Assembly (NCBI RefSeq): GCF_005863245.1
Contig: NZ_VBUT01000009.1
Coordinates: 241,963-305,962, forward strand
Direction of reading: 5' to 3'
Origin: Nocardia cyriacigeorgica
Lineage (GTDB): Bacteria > Actinomycetota > Actinomycetes > Mycobacteriales > Mycobacteriaceae
DNA length: 64,000 nt
Made by a program: the position numbers and the translations under genes. Each line of letters opens with the position of its first letter. Position 1 is the first letter of the stretch. The notes under the pieces are model-generated. The model was not told the DNA's origin. It was given only the letters and a program-made list of their open reading frames with translations, and did not search any database. This document shows positions 31,777-42,580 of the stretch, piece by piece.

Positions 31777-32634
31777 GTGCGCGCCACAAGCAATCCGGTA
31801 TTCAAGAACTTGCCGAAACAGGAAGGCGGCGGTTACGCCAACTTCGGTTCGGGCGTGGCCGGTGCGGGGCAGCTGGGCCAGCAGTTCGGTAACCAGTACG
31901 GCCAGCCCCCGCAGTACCAGCCCTACCAGCAGGCCCCCGCCACCCGATCGATGACCATCGACGACGTGGTGACCAAGACGGGCATCACGCTGGGTGTGCT
32001 GGCGGTCTCGGCCCTCATCTCCTACATCCTCAGCAGCGCCAACAACGGCCTCGCGCCGCTGTTCGTGATCGGCGGCGGCCTGGTCGGCCTGGTGCTGGTG
32101 CTGGTGGCCAGCTTCGGCCGCAAGATGGACAACCCGGCCATCGTGCTCGGTTACGCGGTCGCCGAGGGCCTGTTCCTCGGTGCGCTGTCGCTGATGTTCA
32201 CCGACATCTCGTTCGGCGGTGCGGGCGGTTCGGCGCTGATCGGGCAGGCGGTGCTCGGCACGTTCGGTGTGTTCGCGGGCATGCTGGTCGTCTACAAGAC
32301 CGGCGCCATCCGCGTCACCCCGCGTTTCACCCGCATGATCGTGGGCGCGATGATCGGTGTGCTGGTGCTGATCGTCGGCAACCTGATCGCGAGCTTCTTC
32401 ACCGACGGCGGCTTCGGCCTGCGTGACGGCGGCCCGATCGCCATCATCTTCAGCCTGGTCTGCATCGCGATCGCCGCGTTCAGCTTCCTGCTCGACTTCG
32501 ACGCCGCCGACCAGCTGATCCGCGCGCAGGCGCCGGAGAAGGCCGCCTGGGGCGTCGCCCTCGGCCTCACGGTCACCCTGGTCTGGCTCTACGTCGAGAT
32601 CCTGCGACTGCTGAGCTACTTCCAGAACGATTAG
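31777..32634 (+). CDS. Bax inhibitor-1 / YccA family membrane protein
   Basis: The 285-residue product has a soluble N-terminus rich in Gly, Gln, Tyr and Pro (~60 residues, YGQPPQYQPYQQAP) and then seven membrane segments. SLMFTDISFGGAGGSALIGQAVLGTFGVF and SFLLDFDAADQLIRAQAPEKAAWGVALGLTVTLVWLYVEILRLL are typical of the actinobacterial BI-1 branch. It starts at a GTG preceded by AAAGGGATG. BI-1 proteins act as calcium leak channels in studied cases. Two terminators follow. Confidence 0.88.
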   Translation: MRATSNPVFKNLPKQEGGGYANFGSGVAGAGQLGQQFGNQYGQPPQYQPYQQAPATRSMTIDDVVTKTGITLGVLAVSALISYILSSANNGLAPLFVIGGGLVGLVLVLVASFGRKMDNPAIVLGYAVAEGLFLGALSLMFTDISFGGAGGSALIGQAVLGTFGVFAGMLVVYKTGAIRVTPRFTRMIVGAMIGVLVLIVGNLIASFFTDGGFGLRDGGPIAIIFSLVCIAIAAFSFLLDFDAADQLIRAQAPEKAAWGVALGLTVTLVWLYVEILRLLSYFQND

Positions 32635-32667
32635 CGTTCGCGCGGCCCGACCGCGCAGACGACGACC

Positions 32668-32701
32668 CGAAGGGGCGGCCGCAAAAGCGGCCGCCCCTTC
32701 G
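32668..32701 (+). terminator. Strong hairpin after the Bax-inhibitor gene
   Basis: A perfect 15-base-pair stem (CGAAGGGGCGGCCGC) closes an AAAA loop. It lies 34 bases after the stop codon, without a T run, as is common for actinobacterial terminators. Confidence 0.8.
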
Positions 32702-32737
32702 GCGTATATCAGGGCGGATCCATCGCCATCACAGAGA

Positions 32738-32769
32738 AACGGTCCCGAACCACAAGATTCGGGACCGTT
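32738..32769. terminator. Second hairpin between convergent genes
   Basis: AACGGTCCCGAA pairs perfectly with TTCGGGACCGTT over 12 base pairs around an eight-base loop. It lies between the convergent Bax-inhibitor and thiolase genes and may serve both strands. Further on, at about 32885-32930, a short GGAGAGGCGGGACAGC-like unit occurs twice. Confidence 0.65.
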
Positions 32770-32925
32770 CCACTGATCTCGCAAGATCCGGGTAACTCAC
32801 CGGGTACGGGCTGAGGTGCCCACCACCCTCACCGCCGGCCGCCAACGCGACGGCCCGGACACTCGAGTCTGGCCAAGAATCGCGGGGAGGCGGGACAGCC
32901 CAAAAATCCCGGAGAGGCGGGACAG

Positions 32926-34146
<1,221 letters not shown>

Positions 34147-34228
34147 GAGGACTCCTTATGTCTCGGAGCACGCACGGTGGTCGCCGACCAGGCCGTGCGG
34201 CACTCGCGGGGTATGGATCACTTCGAAT

Positions 34229-35107
34229 CTACGTCGCGCCCGTCGAGGGGGAAACACCCGGTGTGACCAGATCCCGCTCACTGAGAGCACTGAGCAGAAC
34301 CGGCAGTAGATGCTCGGCCGCGAGGGCGTATCCGGCGGCCGAGGGATGGAAGCCGTCGGCGGAGAACATCTGTTCCGGCGCGGCCTGGAAGTCCTTGCCG
34401 AGCAGATCGCCCATGGATACCGGGTGGCCGCCCGCGGTGAGCGTGACGGCGGTCTGGGCGCGGGCCAGTCGCTGGCTCCAGGTGTGCACCACGCTGCGCA
34501 GCGGTTGCGGAATAGCCGTGACGGTGCCCAGATCCGGGCAGGTGCCGACCACCACGACGCTGCCCGCCTCGCTCAGCCGCGCCACGGCCCGCTTCAACCG
34601 GCCGGCCGAACGGCCCACCGAATGCTTCTTGGTGATGTCGTTGCCGCCGATCAGGATCACCGCGGCATCCGGCGGCGGACCGGCCACGAACATGGCGTCC
34701 ACCTGGCCGGACAGGCCCTTGGAGGTAGCGCCGGAGATGGCTTTGGTGCTGAGCCGGATGCTGCGGCCGGTGGCTTCGGCCAGGCCCCGCGCCAGCCGCA
34801 CGCCGGGGACCTCGGTCGCCTCGGTGCAGCCGACGCCCGCCGCGGTGGAATCGCCGAAGATCATCAGGTGCAGGTCGGCGTGCCGGTCCAGCCGCCACGG
34901 TTCGGGGTGGACGCGGCCCGGCAGGTAGATGCCGTCGGCTTCCGGCGGCTTGGAGGTGTCGCGGCCGATCACACCGCGCGCCACACCCGCCTGCGCCATC
35001 AGATACCGGTACGCCGCCCACGACGCGGTGCCCGCGCTCGACCCGGCGAGCACCGTCGCGGCGCCGGTCACCGCCGCGGTCCGCCATCGGATTCGAGGTT
35101 CGCCCAC
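34229..35107 (-). CDS. Exported SGNH/GDSL hydrolase (Rv1075c-like)
   Basis: The 292-residue product starts at the GTG at 35107 with GEPRIRWRTAAVTGAATVLAGSS-type signal or anchor sequence, followed by block I LMIFGDSTAAGVG (nucleophile Ser), block III ILIGGNDITKKHS and block V FSADGFHPSAAGYALAAEHLLP (catalytic Asp-His). These are the four SGNH blocks of lipases and esterases acting outside the membrane. The frame stays open upstream through the minisatellite, but that sequence is repeat-derived. The position beside fadA3 matches Rv1075c. Confidence 0.85.
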   Translation of the reverse strand: MGEPRIRWRTAAVTGAATVLAGSSAGTASWAAYRYLMAQAGVARGVIGRDTSKPPEADGIYLPGRVHPEPWRLDRHADLHLMIFGDSTAAGVGCTEATEVPGVRLARGLAEATGRSIRLSTKAISGATSKGLSGQVDAMFVAGPPPDAAVILIGGNDITKKHSVGRSAGRLKRAVARLSEAGSVVVVGTCPDLGTVTAIPQPLRSVVHTWSQRLARAQTAVTLTAGGHPVSMGDLLGKDFQAAPEQMFSADGFHPSAAGYALAAEHLLPVLLSALSERDLVTPGVSPSTGAT

Positions 35108-35624
35108 GGCCCCGAATTTTACGTGCTCTCGCAGCGTCCGCAGCTCGCATCTGCGCCGGTGGGCAGGCACTCGAGCCGGCGAATTGCCGCGCGTCTCCCG
35201 CCGCACATAGATACCGGTGCGGATGCGATCGGACAGGCCGGACACCGGATCGGCCAGCATCACGATCAACATCGACAGTGGCATCGCACCCGACACCGCC
35301 CAGGTGAGCACCACCCCTCGCGGTGGCAGCTGCGCGCTCACGGTTGCCGGGGCGCTGCCAAGCCGGGGCGTGCCGAGTTGGGGCGCCGTCGAGTTGAGGC
35401 GCCGCTGAGTTGGGGCGCTGTTGAGCTGGGGCGCCGCTGAGTTGGGGCGCTGTTGAGTTGGGGCGCTGTTGAGCTGGGGCACCGCCGAGCTGGGGCGCCG
35501 TCGAGTTGGGGACGCCGCTGAACCCGGGCCGCCTCCTGGCCGGTCCGGCGCCCAGCGTGCGCGCCCGCGCTCGGCTCGCGCGGCTAATCAGCGCTCTGGC
35601 AGTCGCTCGGCGCTCGCCGGGCGC
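35108..35624. other. 517-base gap between the SGNH hydrolase and a secreted-protein gene
   Basis: No gene is supported here. The minus-strand frame upstream of the hydrolase contains one hydrophobic stretch (MPLSMLIVMLADPV) that could belong to a longer N-terminus, but the frame runs into the tandem repeat at 35375-35519. The repeat dominates the second half of the gap. Confidence 0.5.
35375..35519. repeat. Minisatellite: nine copies of a 16-base unit
   Basis: The unit is GAGTTGGGGCGCTGTT with variants (GAGCTGGGGCGCCGCT, GAGTTGAGGCGCCGCT). Copies begin at 35375, 35391, 35407, 35423, 35439, 35455, 35471, 35487 and 35503; the last is 17 bases. A degenerate further copy may precede it. Copy number is likely to vary between strains. 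Confidence 0.9.
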
Positions 35625-36089
35625 TCAGCCCGGCACGTGGAACGATCCGCGCGCGGGGATGCTGGCGTGGTTGGTGCTGACGGTGACCTCGATGTTGCCG
35701 GGCCCGGTGTCCTGGAACAGCGAGTACTGGATGCTGCCGTAGATGCCGGTGACCACGTTGTTCTCGTAACTGCCGGTGGCGCCGGTGGTGGTGTTGCGCC
35801 AGGCCACGGTGGTGCGCACCTCGCACAGCGGGGCCAGCGGGTACTGGCCGGGGCCGATGCCCGCGACCGGTGCGGCGCGCACGTTGACGACCGCGCGGCC
35901 GGGCCAGTCGGGGCTGGTGTCGGCCCAGGTGTGGATGCTGGTCCAGCACAGCCCGCCATAGGCCATGGTGGGGACGTCCGGGAACGCGACGGTGGTCGTC
36001 GCGGCAGCGGGCGCACCGGAGGCGACGACCAGCGCGACCGTCGATCCGGCCAGCACCGCGGCGATCCGGGCAGTGTTCGGCAGCCTCAT
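35625..36089 (-). CDS. Secreted protein, unknown (paralogue-like to 20862-21305)
   Basis: The 154-residue product has a signal peptide ending about AAAT and a beta-rich mature domain with two cysteines (GGLCWTS, APLCEVR). It shares VAWRNTTTGATG and a C-terminal block (VTVSTNHASIPARGSFHVPG) with the secreted protein at 20862-21305. It is divergent from cbs. The function is unknown. Confidence 0.65.
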   Translation of the reverse strand: MRLPNTARIAAVLAGSTVALVVASGAPAAATTTVAFPDVPTMAYGGLCWTSIHTWADTSPDWPGRAVVNVRAAPVAGIGPGQYPLAPLCEVRTTVAWRNTTTGATGSYENNVVTGIYGSIQYSLFQDTGPGNIEVTVSTNHASIPARGSFHVPG

Positions 36090-36211
36090 AGCCGCAGATA
36101 TTAGGCGGCGGAGGCACTTTCCGCAGGAGAGCGCGCCGCCGCCCGGCGCGGCCGGTGTGGTGTGCGCTACCGGCCCGCACCTACCGGCAACGGTTCTGCA
36201 ACGATGGAGTC

Positions 36212-37603
<1,392 letters not shown>

Positions 37604-37648
37604 GCGCAACCGCTCCGGCTCGGCCCGGAGGATCGGGAAGCACTGCGG

Positions 37649-37676
37649 GCCGCTCGCGGAGCGATCTGCGAGCGGC
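37649..37676 (+). terminator. Hairpin after cbs
   Basis: GCCGCTCGC pairs with GCGAGCGGC (nine base pairs, ten-base loop) 46 bases after the cbs stop and 38 bases before the convergent VWA gene ends. Confidence 0.65.
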
Positions 37677-37713
37677 TCTCCTGCGCGTCCCTTGTGAAAC
37701 GCCGCGGCCCCTG

Positions 37714-38442
37714 TTACGAGCAGGTCATCGCGTCGAAGGCCGCCGCAAGCCGCTCCGGGCTCGCCGCTTCATGGAAGTCCCCGTCGGCCAGTCGCGCGAT
37801 CTCGCGGAGCGATTCGGGGTCGGTGGGGACCCGGACCTGCTGGGCTGGGGCGCCCGAGGAACCGGGCACCTCGACGAACCCGCCCTGCGTTCCCAGGGAA
37901 ATCGTTGAGATGCGCACGTTCTTTCGCTGCGCGTCCCGCGCCGCGGTGTAGGCGCCGCGCGGGTCGTCCAGGCTCGCGGGAACTGTCTGCTTTCCGTCGG
38001 AGACCAGGATGATCCGCTGCGGCACTTCGCCTTCGGGCAATCCGCTGAACGAGGAGAGCCCGGAGTAGAGGCCCTCACCGGTCGCGGTGCGCTCGGCGAG
38101 CTTCACGGACTCGAGCGCGTTGGTGAACGCGCGGCGATCGGTGTCCGGCCAGCTCTGGACGCTCGCGGTGCCGGCGAACGTCACCAATCCCAGCCGGGTG
38201 TCCTCCGGCAGGCCGTCGGCGAAATCCCGCACGGCCTGCTTGGCCGCCACGAACCGTGACGGCGCCACATCGGTGGCCTCCATGGACAGCGAGACATCGA
38301 GCACGACCATTACCGCTGCATCACACGCGCCGGCGTTCCCGGCGACAGGCTGAGCCTCGCCGGACACCTCCTGCCCGCACGAGGTCAGCGCCACCGCGCC
38401 CACAACCAGCAGCCCGGCCAAAACCGGACGAATCCGCGGCAT
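37714..38442 (-). CDS. VWA-domain lipoprotein
   Basis: The 242-residue product has lipobox LTSC and a von Willebrand A domain with a MIDAS-type DVSLSM (Asp-x-Ser-x-Ser-like) motif, GLVTFAGTASVQSWPDTD, and RIILVSDGKQTVP. The C-terminal ADGDFHEAASPERLAAAFDAMTCS ends the domain, with a final cysteine. VWA lipoproteins often hold surface complexes by metal-dependent contacts. The ATG at 38442 gives the signal peptide; a longer upstream frame is repeat-like and rejected. Confidence 0.85.
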   Translation of the reverse strand: MPRIRPVLAGLLVVGAVALTSCGQEVSGEAQPVAGNAGACDAAVMVVLDVSLSMEATDVAPSRFVAAKQAVRDFADGLPEDTRLGLVTFAGTASVQSWPDTDRRAFTNALESVKLAERTATGEGLYSGLSSFSGLPEGEVPQRIILVSDGKQTVPASLDDPRGAYTAARDAQRKNVRISTISLGTQGGFVEVPGSSGAPAQQVRVPTDPESLREIARLADGDFHEAASPERLAAAFDAMTCS

Positions 38443-38517
38443 CAAGAGCACCCGCCCAATGCTAGCCGGGCAGACCGGCGTCCACCCGCCACGACTGCGG
38501 CGTCCTCGCACAGGTTG

Positions 38518-38557
38518 TGGTGTCTTCGCACAAGTTCCAACCTGTGCGAAGACACCA
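38518..38557. repeat. Large dyad with repeated GTGCGAAGACACC units
   Basis: TGGTGTCTTCGCACA at 38518-38532 is exactly inverted at 38543-38557. GTGCGAA-containing variants occur again on both flanks (GTGCGAACAAC, and GTGCGAGGACGCC in reverse). It lies between two minus-strand genes and could be a terminator or a REP-like element. Confidence 0.65.
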
Positions 38558-38573
38558 GAAGGTGTGCGAACAA

Positions 38574-39281
38574 CTATAGGTCCGCGAAGCAGATGACGAA
38601 CTTGCGCTCGGAGTAGACGAAACCGCGGTCGGCGTCGGGGCAGGTGTCCACCTCGGTGGTGTTCTGTTTCACCGCAACCACTTTCACACCGTCCGGGGAG
38701 GTGCAGGGGATGCGGGCCGGGGCGGGCTTCAGGGTCATGCAGGAGCCGACGGTCCAGTCGATGTCGAGGCAGAGGGTGGTCTTGTCGACCGAGTGGGAGT
38801 GGTCGGCGTCGGAGGGGCAGCTGCCGCCCTCCCCGGTCTTGTCGACCACCCGGTAGGTGGAATCGGGGCTGCCGCAGGCGGTGGTGCCCACCTTCTTCGG
38901 ATCTGGGTCGAGGACCACGCAGTCGCCGACGTCCACTTGCAGCGCCACCGCTTCCTTCGCGGTCTTGTTCGCCGCGATGGGCGTGGCGGAGGTGGTGGTG
39001 GTCTTCGACGTGGTTGTGACCGGCGGAGCCAGGCCCGGCTGCGTCGCCGGAGCGGGTTTCGCCGGCGAGGGTGCGGCCGTGGTGGTCGTACCGGTCGAGG
39101 TGGCGCCCTGCTTGGCCTCGGCGACGGTGGATTCGAACGATGAGGCCAGCACCGAGACGCCGACGATCAGGATGCCCGCGGTGACGAACGCGCCGATCGC
39201 GACGATCAGCGCGGTATTCGTCATCCGCCGCTTGCTGCGGCTCGGGGTGGGATTGTCGTTGCCGGACATGGGCTCGGTCAC
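38574..39281 (-). CDS. Membrane-anchored protein with cysteine-rich extracytoplasmic domain, unknown
   Basis: The 235-residue product has a basic N-terminus, one membrane helix (ALIVAIGAFVTAGILIVGVSVLASS), a Thr/Pro/Ala linker (~60-110) and a C-terminal domain. The domain has about eight cysteines (VGDCVVLD, TACGSP, GSCPSD, TLCLDID, GSCMTL, IPCTSP, DTCPDAD, VICFADL), probably paired. This resembles the septum formation/LppU-type cysteine-rich domains of actinobacteria. It overlaps the preceding gene by four bases (ATGA). Confidence 0.7.
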   Translation of the reverse strand: MTEPMSGNDNPTPSRSKRRMTNTALIVAIGAFVTAGILIVGVSVLASSFESTVAEAKQGATSTGTTTTAAPSPAKPAPATQPGLAPPVTTTSKTTTTSATPIAANKTAKEAVALQVDVGDCVVLDPDPKKVGTTACGSPDSTYRVVDKTGEGGSCPSDADHSHSVDKTTLCLDIDWTVGSCMTLKPAPARIPCTSPDGVKVVAVKQNTTEVDTCPDADRGFVYSERKFVICFADL

Positions 39282-39898
39282 GGCTGGCCGTTGAGGACGG
39301 CCATGATCGCGTCGACGAACGGCTGCCCGCCCATGATCGCGCCACCGGCGAGCGCACCGACGACAGCGCCGATCGGGCCGGTGAGCAGGGTGAAGAAGCC
39401 CATGCCGATCACCGCGCCGATCAGGCCGCCGATCACCGCGCCCGCGACCACACCGACGACGTTCTTCTCCAGCTCGGCGACCAGCCGCGACATCGAGCTG
39501 ATCGGCCGCATCTCGCCGATCTCCTTGGCCGAAGGCTTGGTGGTGAGGGTGAGTTCGCGGCCGTCGTCGGCGATTTCGTGGGCGACGGACACCTTCGCGC
39601 CCGAGATCTCGTAGGCCAGCGGGATCTCCGCGACCACCGCACCGTCCTCGGACTTCAGCACCGCGCGATCGGCCTTGTCGGCTTCACCCTCGACGACCTC
39701 GAAGGTGCCGTCCTCGACCTTGGTGGTGATGGTGCGGCCCGACGGGTCGGAGGTGGTGGTGTAGTCGATGCCCTGCTCGACACCCTGGGCGCGCAGTTCC
39801 TCGGTGACCGTCGGTGGTTTCGAATGCGCGGTGCCCGCGGAGATGCCGAGGGCGGCGACGGCGACGACGGTGGTGGCGGCGAAGGTGCCGAACTTCAT
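39278..39898 (-). CDS. Secreted glycine-zipper protein, unknown
   Basis: The 206-residue product has a signal peptide ending about AHSK, a beta-rich middle part (RTITTKVEDGTFEVVEGEADK, VAEIPLAYEISGAKV), and a C-terminal glycine-zipper membrane segment (VVGVVAGAVIGGLIGAVIGMGFFTLL and GAVVGALAGGAIMGG). The C-terminus could insert in a membrane. The stop overlaps the start of the next gene (cysteine-rich protein), so they are coupled and perhaps work together at the surface. Confidence 0.75.
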   Translation of the reverse strand: MKFGTFAATTVVAVAALGISAGTAHSKPPTVTEELRAQGVEQGIDYTTTSDPSGRTITTKVEDGTFEVVEGEADKADRAVLKSEDGAVVAEIPLAYEISGAKVSVAHEIADDGRELTLTTKPSAKEIGEMRPISSMSRLVAELEKNVVGVVAGAVIGGLIGAVIGMGFFTLLTGPIGAVVGALAGGAIMGGQPFVDAIMAVLNGQP

Positions 39899-40291
39899 TC
39901 CTGGAATCCCTTACTCACGCGAAACGCCCGGCGTATTGCCGGACGGCGCGGAGTTTACGGCGGACCCAACCGTCCGTCCCAAGAATGGAAAGGGCTATCT
40001 ACCAGCGGATTTTGTGAAAATCCATCATTCAAATTCATTCTTGGACGTTAGTGCCGACCCGCTATCACTCGCTACCTGCGGCTATCTGATCATGCTCGTG
40101 ATCAGGACAAGCGCCCATGCGTAATGGAGATCACAGTAACGCCGCGCTGTGGTGGCGGTCATCGTGACGTTCTCGTGACCACCCCAGAACTTCTCGCCCG
40201 CACTCATTCCGGTGGCGCATCGCCGAGCGCTACATGGCTCAGGCATCGGTCGAGAAGGCCTCTCGCTCATGTAGCGCTCGGCGGGGTGCGG
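39899..40291. other. 393-base gap, AT-richer, with two small dyads
   Basis: No gene is supported. It is less GC-rich than its surroundings, especially 39990-40080. Small dyads are GGATTTT-GTG-AAAATCC at 40007-40023 and CTGATCA/TGATCAG at 40086-40105. It separates the secreted pair from the DUF397 genes and may carry the promoter for the glycine-zipper gene. Confidence 0.5.
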
Positions 40292-40501
40292 TTACGCGTC
40301 GGGCGGGAACCCTTGCTGCTGGAGTGTGGAGGTGAAACTGTCCCAGGCAGTGGGGGTGAAGATGAGTGCCGGGCCGGTGGGGTTCTTGGAGTCGCGGACG
40401 CCGACGTGGTTGTGGGTCAGGTGGGCAACTTCGACGCATTCCTTGCCCATCGAGCTTCGGCTGCTCTTGAACCAGCGGGCACCGGACAAACCTGGAGTCA
40501 C
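40292..40501 (-). CDS. DUF397 protein (second copy)
   Basis: The 69-residue product has the DUF397 layout: ARWFKSSRSSMGKECVEVAHL, VGVRDSKNPTGPALIFTPTAWDSFTS. It starts with a GTG that overlaps the stop of the first DUF397 gene. It shares most positions with its neighbour, so the pair arose by duplication. DUF397 proteins commonly accompany DUF5753 XRE regulators; the role is not settled. Confidence 0.88.
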   Translation of the reverse strand: MTPGLSGARWFKSSRSSMGKECVEVAHLTHNHVGVRDSKNPTGPALIFTPTAWDSFTSTLQQQGFPPDA

Positions 40502-40698
40502 GCGAACACCCCACTTCGTAGCGCCGACGTGAAGCGGTCCCACGCCGTCGGTGCGAACACCAGGGCGGGGCCTGTCGGGTTCTTGGAATCGCGGACGCCG
40601 ACATGACCGTGGTTCAGGTGGGCAATCTCGACGCATTCGGTTCCGCCTGCGCTATAGCTGCTCTTGAACCAGTGTGCCCCGCGCAGATCAGCGTTCAC
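40498..40698 (-). CDS. DUF397 protein (first copy)
   Basis: The 66-residue product contains AHWFKSSYSAGGTECVEIAHL and VGVRDSKNPTGPALVFAPTAWDRFTSAL, the DUF397 pattern. It overlaps the 3' end of the XRE regulator by 11 bases and the following DUF397 gene by four, a tightly coupled trio. Confidence 0.9.
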   Translation of the reverse strand: MNADLRGAHWFKSSYSAGGTECVEIAHLNHGHVGVRDSKNPTGPALVFAPTAWDRFTSALRSGVFA

Positions 40699-41572
40699 TT
40701 CGGTACTCCTTTGCAGTCTGCCTCAGTAGCGTTCTACTGGAGACGGCATCCAGCGCGGCTCGCTGGATGGTCGCGGTCGCCGAGCGGTACTTTCGCAAAT
40801 CAGATTCTCCTTCAAGGTACAGGTCGCCCGTGTAGTTTTCGGCGTATACGACACTCGGCTGCGAACGGGCAGAACCGAATTCGAGAATGATGTACGACCC
40901 CACCGCATACCCGACCGGATACCCTGCGGTGAACGGCAATACGCGGATGTCGACGTTGGGTCGTGTGCTGATGTCCGCCAGGTGGCCCAGCTGCTCAGCC
41001 ATCACGGAAGAATTGCCGACGACGGTGCGCAGCACGGACTCATGCACCACCGCCTCCACGGTCACGGGTTTGATCTTGCGGGTGAAGATCTTCTGCCGCT
41101 TCATCCTCAGCTCGATCCGGCGATCCTGTTCGTCCGGAGAGTCGTCTGGAAAATAGGCCTGATCGAGGACGCGGGCGTACTCGGCGGTTTGGAAGAGACC
41201 CGGGACGATGTCCGGCCGGAAGAAGGTCAAGTGGCGTGCTGAACTCTCCAGGCCCACGTACACGTTGAACATCCCAGGAATCAAATCGGTGTAGGCGTAC
41301 CACCAGTGCTCGACCGCCGTTCGCTGGGCAAGGCCGATCATCGTTGCCTTCTGGTCGTCCTCGAACTCCAGCAACTCGCACAGCGCCGCGATGTCCCGAG
41401 TCGTCAACTTCCCCGGCTGCCCCCGCTCCAACCGGCTCAACTTGCTCGGACTCCACTCCATCAGTGCCGCCACCTGGTCCAAGGTCAGGTGGGCGTCGCT
41501 GCGGGCGCGGCGAAAGTAATTTCCCAGCTGGCGAAGTGGGAGTGACGGGCCGGTGCCGTCCTCAGTGTTCAT
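40688..41572 (-). CDS. XRE-family regulator with DUF5753 domain
   Basis: The 294-residue product has an N-terminal helix-turn-helix (LGNYFRRARSDAHLTLDQVAALMEWSPSKLSRLERGQ, ~15-60) and a DUF5753 C-terminal domain (VPGLFQTAEYARVL, ~125; DIRVLPFTAGYPVGYAVGSYIILEF). These regulators pair with DUF397 proteins in developmental and antibiotic control in actinomycetes. The ATG at 41572 is chosen because the HTH begins just after. Confidence 0.92.
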   Translation of the reverse strand: MNTEDGTGPSLPLRQLGNYFRRARSDAHLTLDQVAALMEWSPSKLSRLERGQPGKLTTRDIAALCELLEFEDDQKATMIGLAQRTAVEHWWYAYTDLIPGMFNVYVGLESSARHLTFFRPDIVPGLFQTAEYARVLDQAYFPDDSPDEQDRRIELRMKRQKIFTRKIKPVTVEAVVHESVLRTVVGNSSVMAEQLGHLADISTRPNVDIRVLPFTAGYPVGYAVGSYIILEFGSARSQPSVVYAENYTGDLYLEGESDLRKYRSATATIQRAALDAVSSRTLLRQTAKEYRSER

Positions 41573-41867
41573 GACGTGTCCCCTTGGCTGTCTGTCGGTC
41601 CGGCAGCTGTGCGCTGCCGGAATTCCCCGGTCGGCGCTGTCATTACGACAGCAAACCGCTATCAAGATGCCCCTGGTCCTGGTGATTCCCCGCAATTCGC
41701 GGACATCGCTCGATCGGCTGGATTCGGCCGGATCGGCGGTGCTCAACTGTGTTCGCGCTCGGTGGGAGTTGCTCCGGGAAACGCCCCTCCCTCAATTCTC
41801 GATCCGGTGTCCGTCATCACACCGGGCCGAGCGCGCCCAAGTCTACCCGCGACTCGAAGGTGCTGCG

Positions 41868-42374
41868 ATGGAGAATGTTCCGTTCGGCGACACACCGCGT
41901 TCCCGCTGCCAGTTCTATCGGCGTGTCTGCGATCTGCCCGCGTGGATCGACCCGCCGGAGATCGGGCGCATAGTGATGCGCGCGGATCACGTGTGGGGAT
42001 TGATGATGCCCTCGGCGCTCGGACTGGCGGTGCACGGCGATCTGCGCCGCTCCCGCGACCATGACTCCGCTTCCGGTGTCGGCCCGATCATCTCGCATAT
42101 GCGCTCGGGCCGCTGGACCTTCCTGATCCGCCCCGATCTGCCCGACGACACCGCCCTGTTCGCCGAAATGTTCCGCCTGGACGTCTCGGTAGTCCGCACC
42201 GGCGCCACCATCGCCCTGCCTTCCCCGACCGACCAGGGCGAACGCTTCCGCCGCTGGATCCAGCCACCCCGCAGCCCCTTCCGCCCCTCCGGCCTCACCG
42301 TGATCGATTCGATCCGCACCTGCGCAGGCCGAGGCGGCTGGCTGCGCACCCCCACCACTGGATACCCCCGATGA
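41868..42374 (+). CDS. Actinobacterial protein of unknown function beside the XRE/DUF397 unit
   Basis: The 168-residue product starts at the ATG at 41868 and contains RCQFYRRVCDLPAWIDPPEIGRIVMRADHVWGLMMPSALG, then HGDLRRSRDHDSASGVGPIISHMRSGRWTFLIRPDLPDD. I know similar sequences from Nocardia and Rhodococcus (GPIvsH.RSnRWTFL) beside XRE/DUF397 loci, but no function. It shares an ATGA overlap with the next gene and diverges from the XRE gene with 295 bases between. Confidence 0.65.
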   Translation: MENVPFGDTPRSRCQFYRRVCDLPAWIDPPEIGRIVMRADHVWGLMMPSALGLAVHGDLRRSRDHDSASGVGPIISHMRSGRWTFLIRPDLPDDTALFAEMFRLDVSVVRTGATIALPSPTDQGERFRRWIQPPRSPFRPSGLTVIDSIRTCAGRGGWLRTPTTGYPR

Positions 42375-42580
42375 GCGATTCACCGCGCCCGAACGAACCC
42401 GACGTCCACCTGAGCGTCTTCCTGCACGGCCTGCGCTTCGATTTCGCCATCTGCCCCAGCGCCGCAACACGATTCATCACCGAATGGCGCACCCGCCACC
42501 ATCCCGGCGCCGCCGCCATCCTGCCCACCGACCCGCGCGGCCTGCCCCGGCTCCCGACAGAACGCCTCTACCTGCTGTGA
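42371..42580 (+). CDS. Small protein coupled to the previous gene, unknown
   Basis: The 69-residue product overlaps the previous stop by four bases. It contains VHLSVFLHGLRFDFAICPSAATRF and ends RGLPRLPTERLYLL. The 3' 69 bases of this gene are repeated downstream (see the repeat array), so the C-terminus has been duplicated into non-coding DNA. The family is not recognised. Confidence 0.55.
   Translation: MSDSPRPNEPDVHLSVFLHGLRFDFAICPSAATRFITEWRTRHHPGAAAILPTDPRGLPRLPTERLYLL

Noticed and set aside
35375..35519. CRISPR array at the 16-base repeats
   Set aside because: The units are contiguous with no spacers and are too short.
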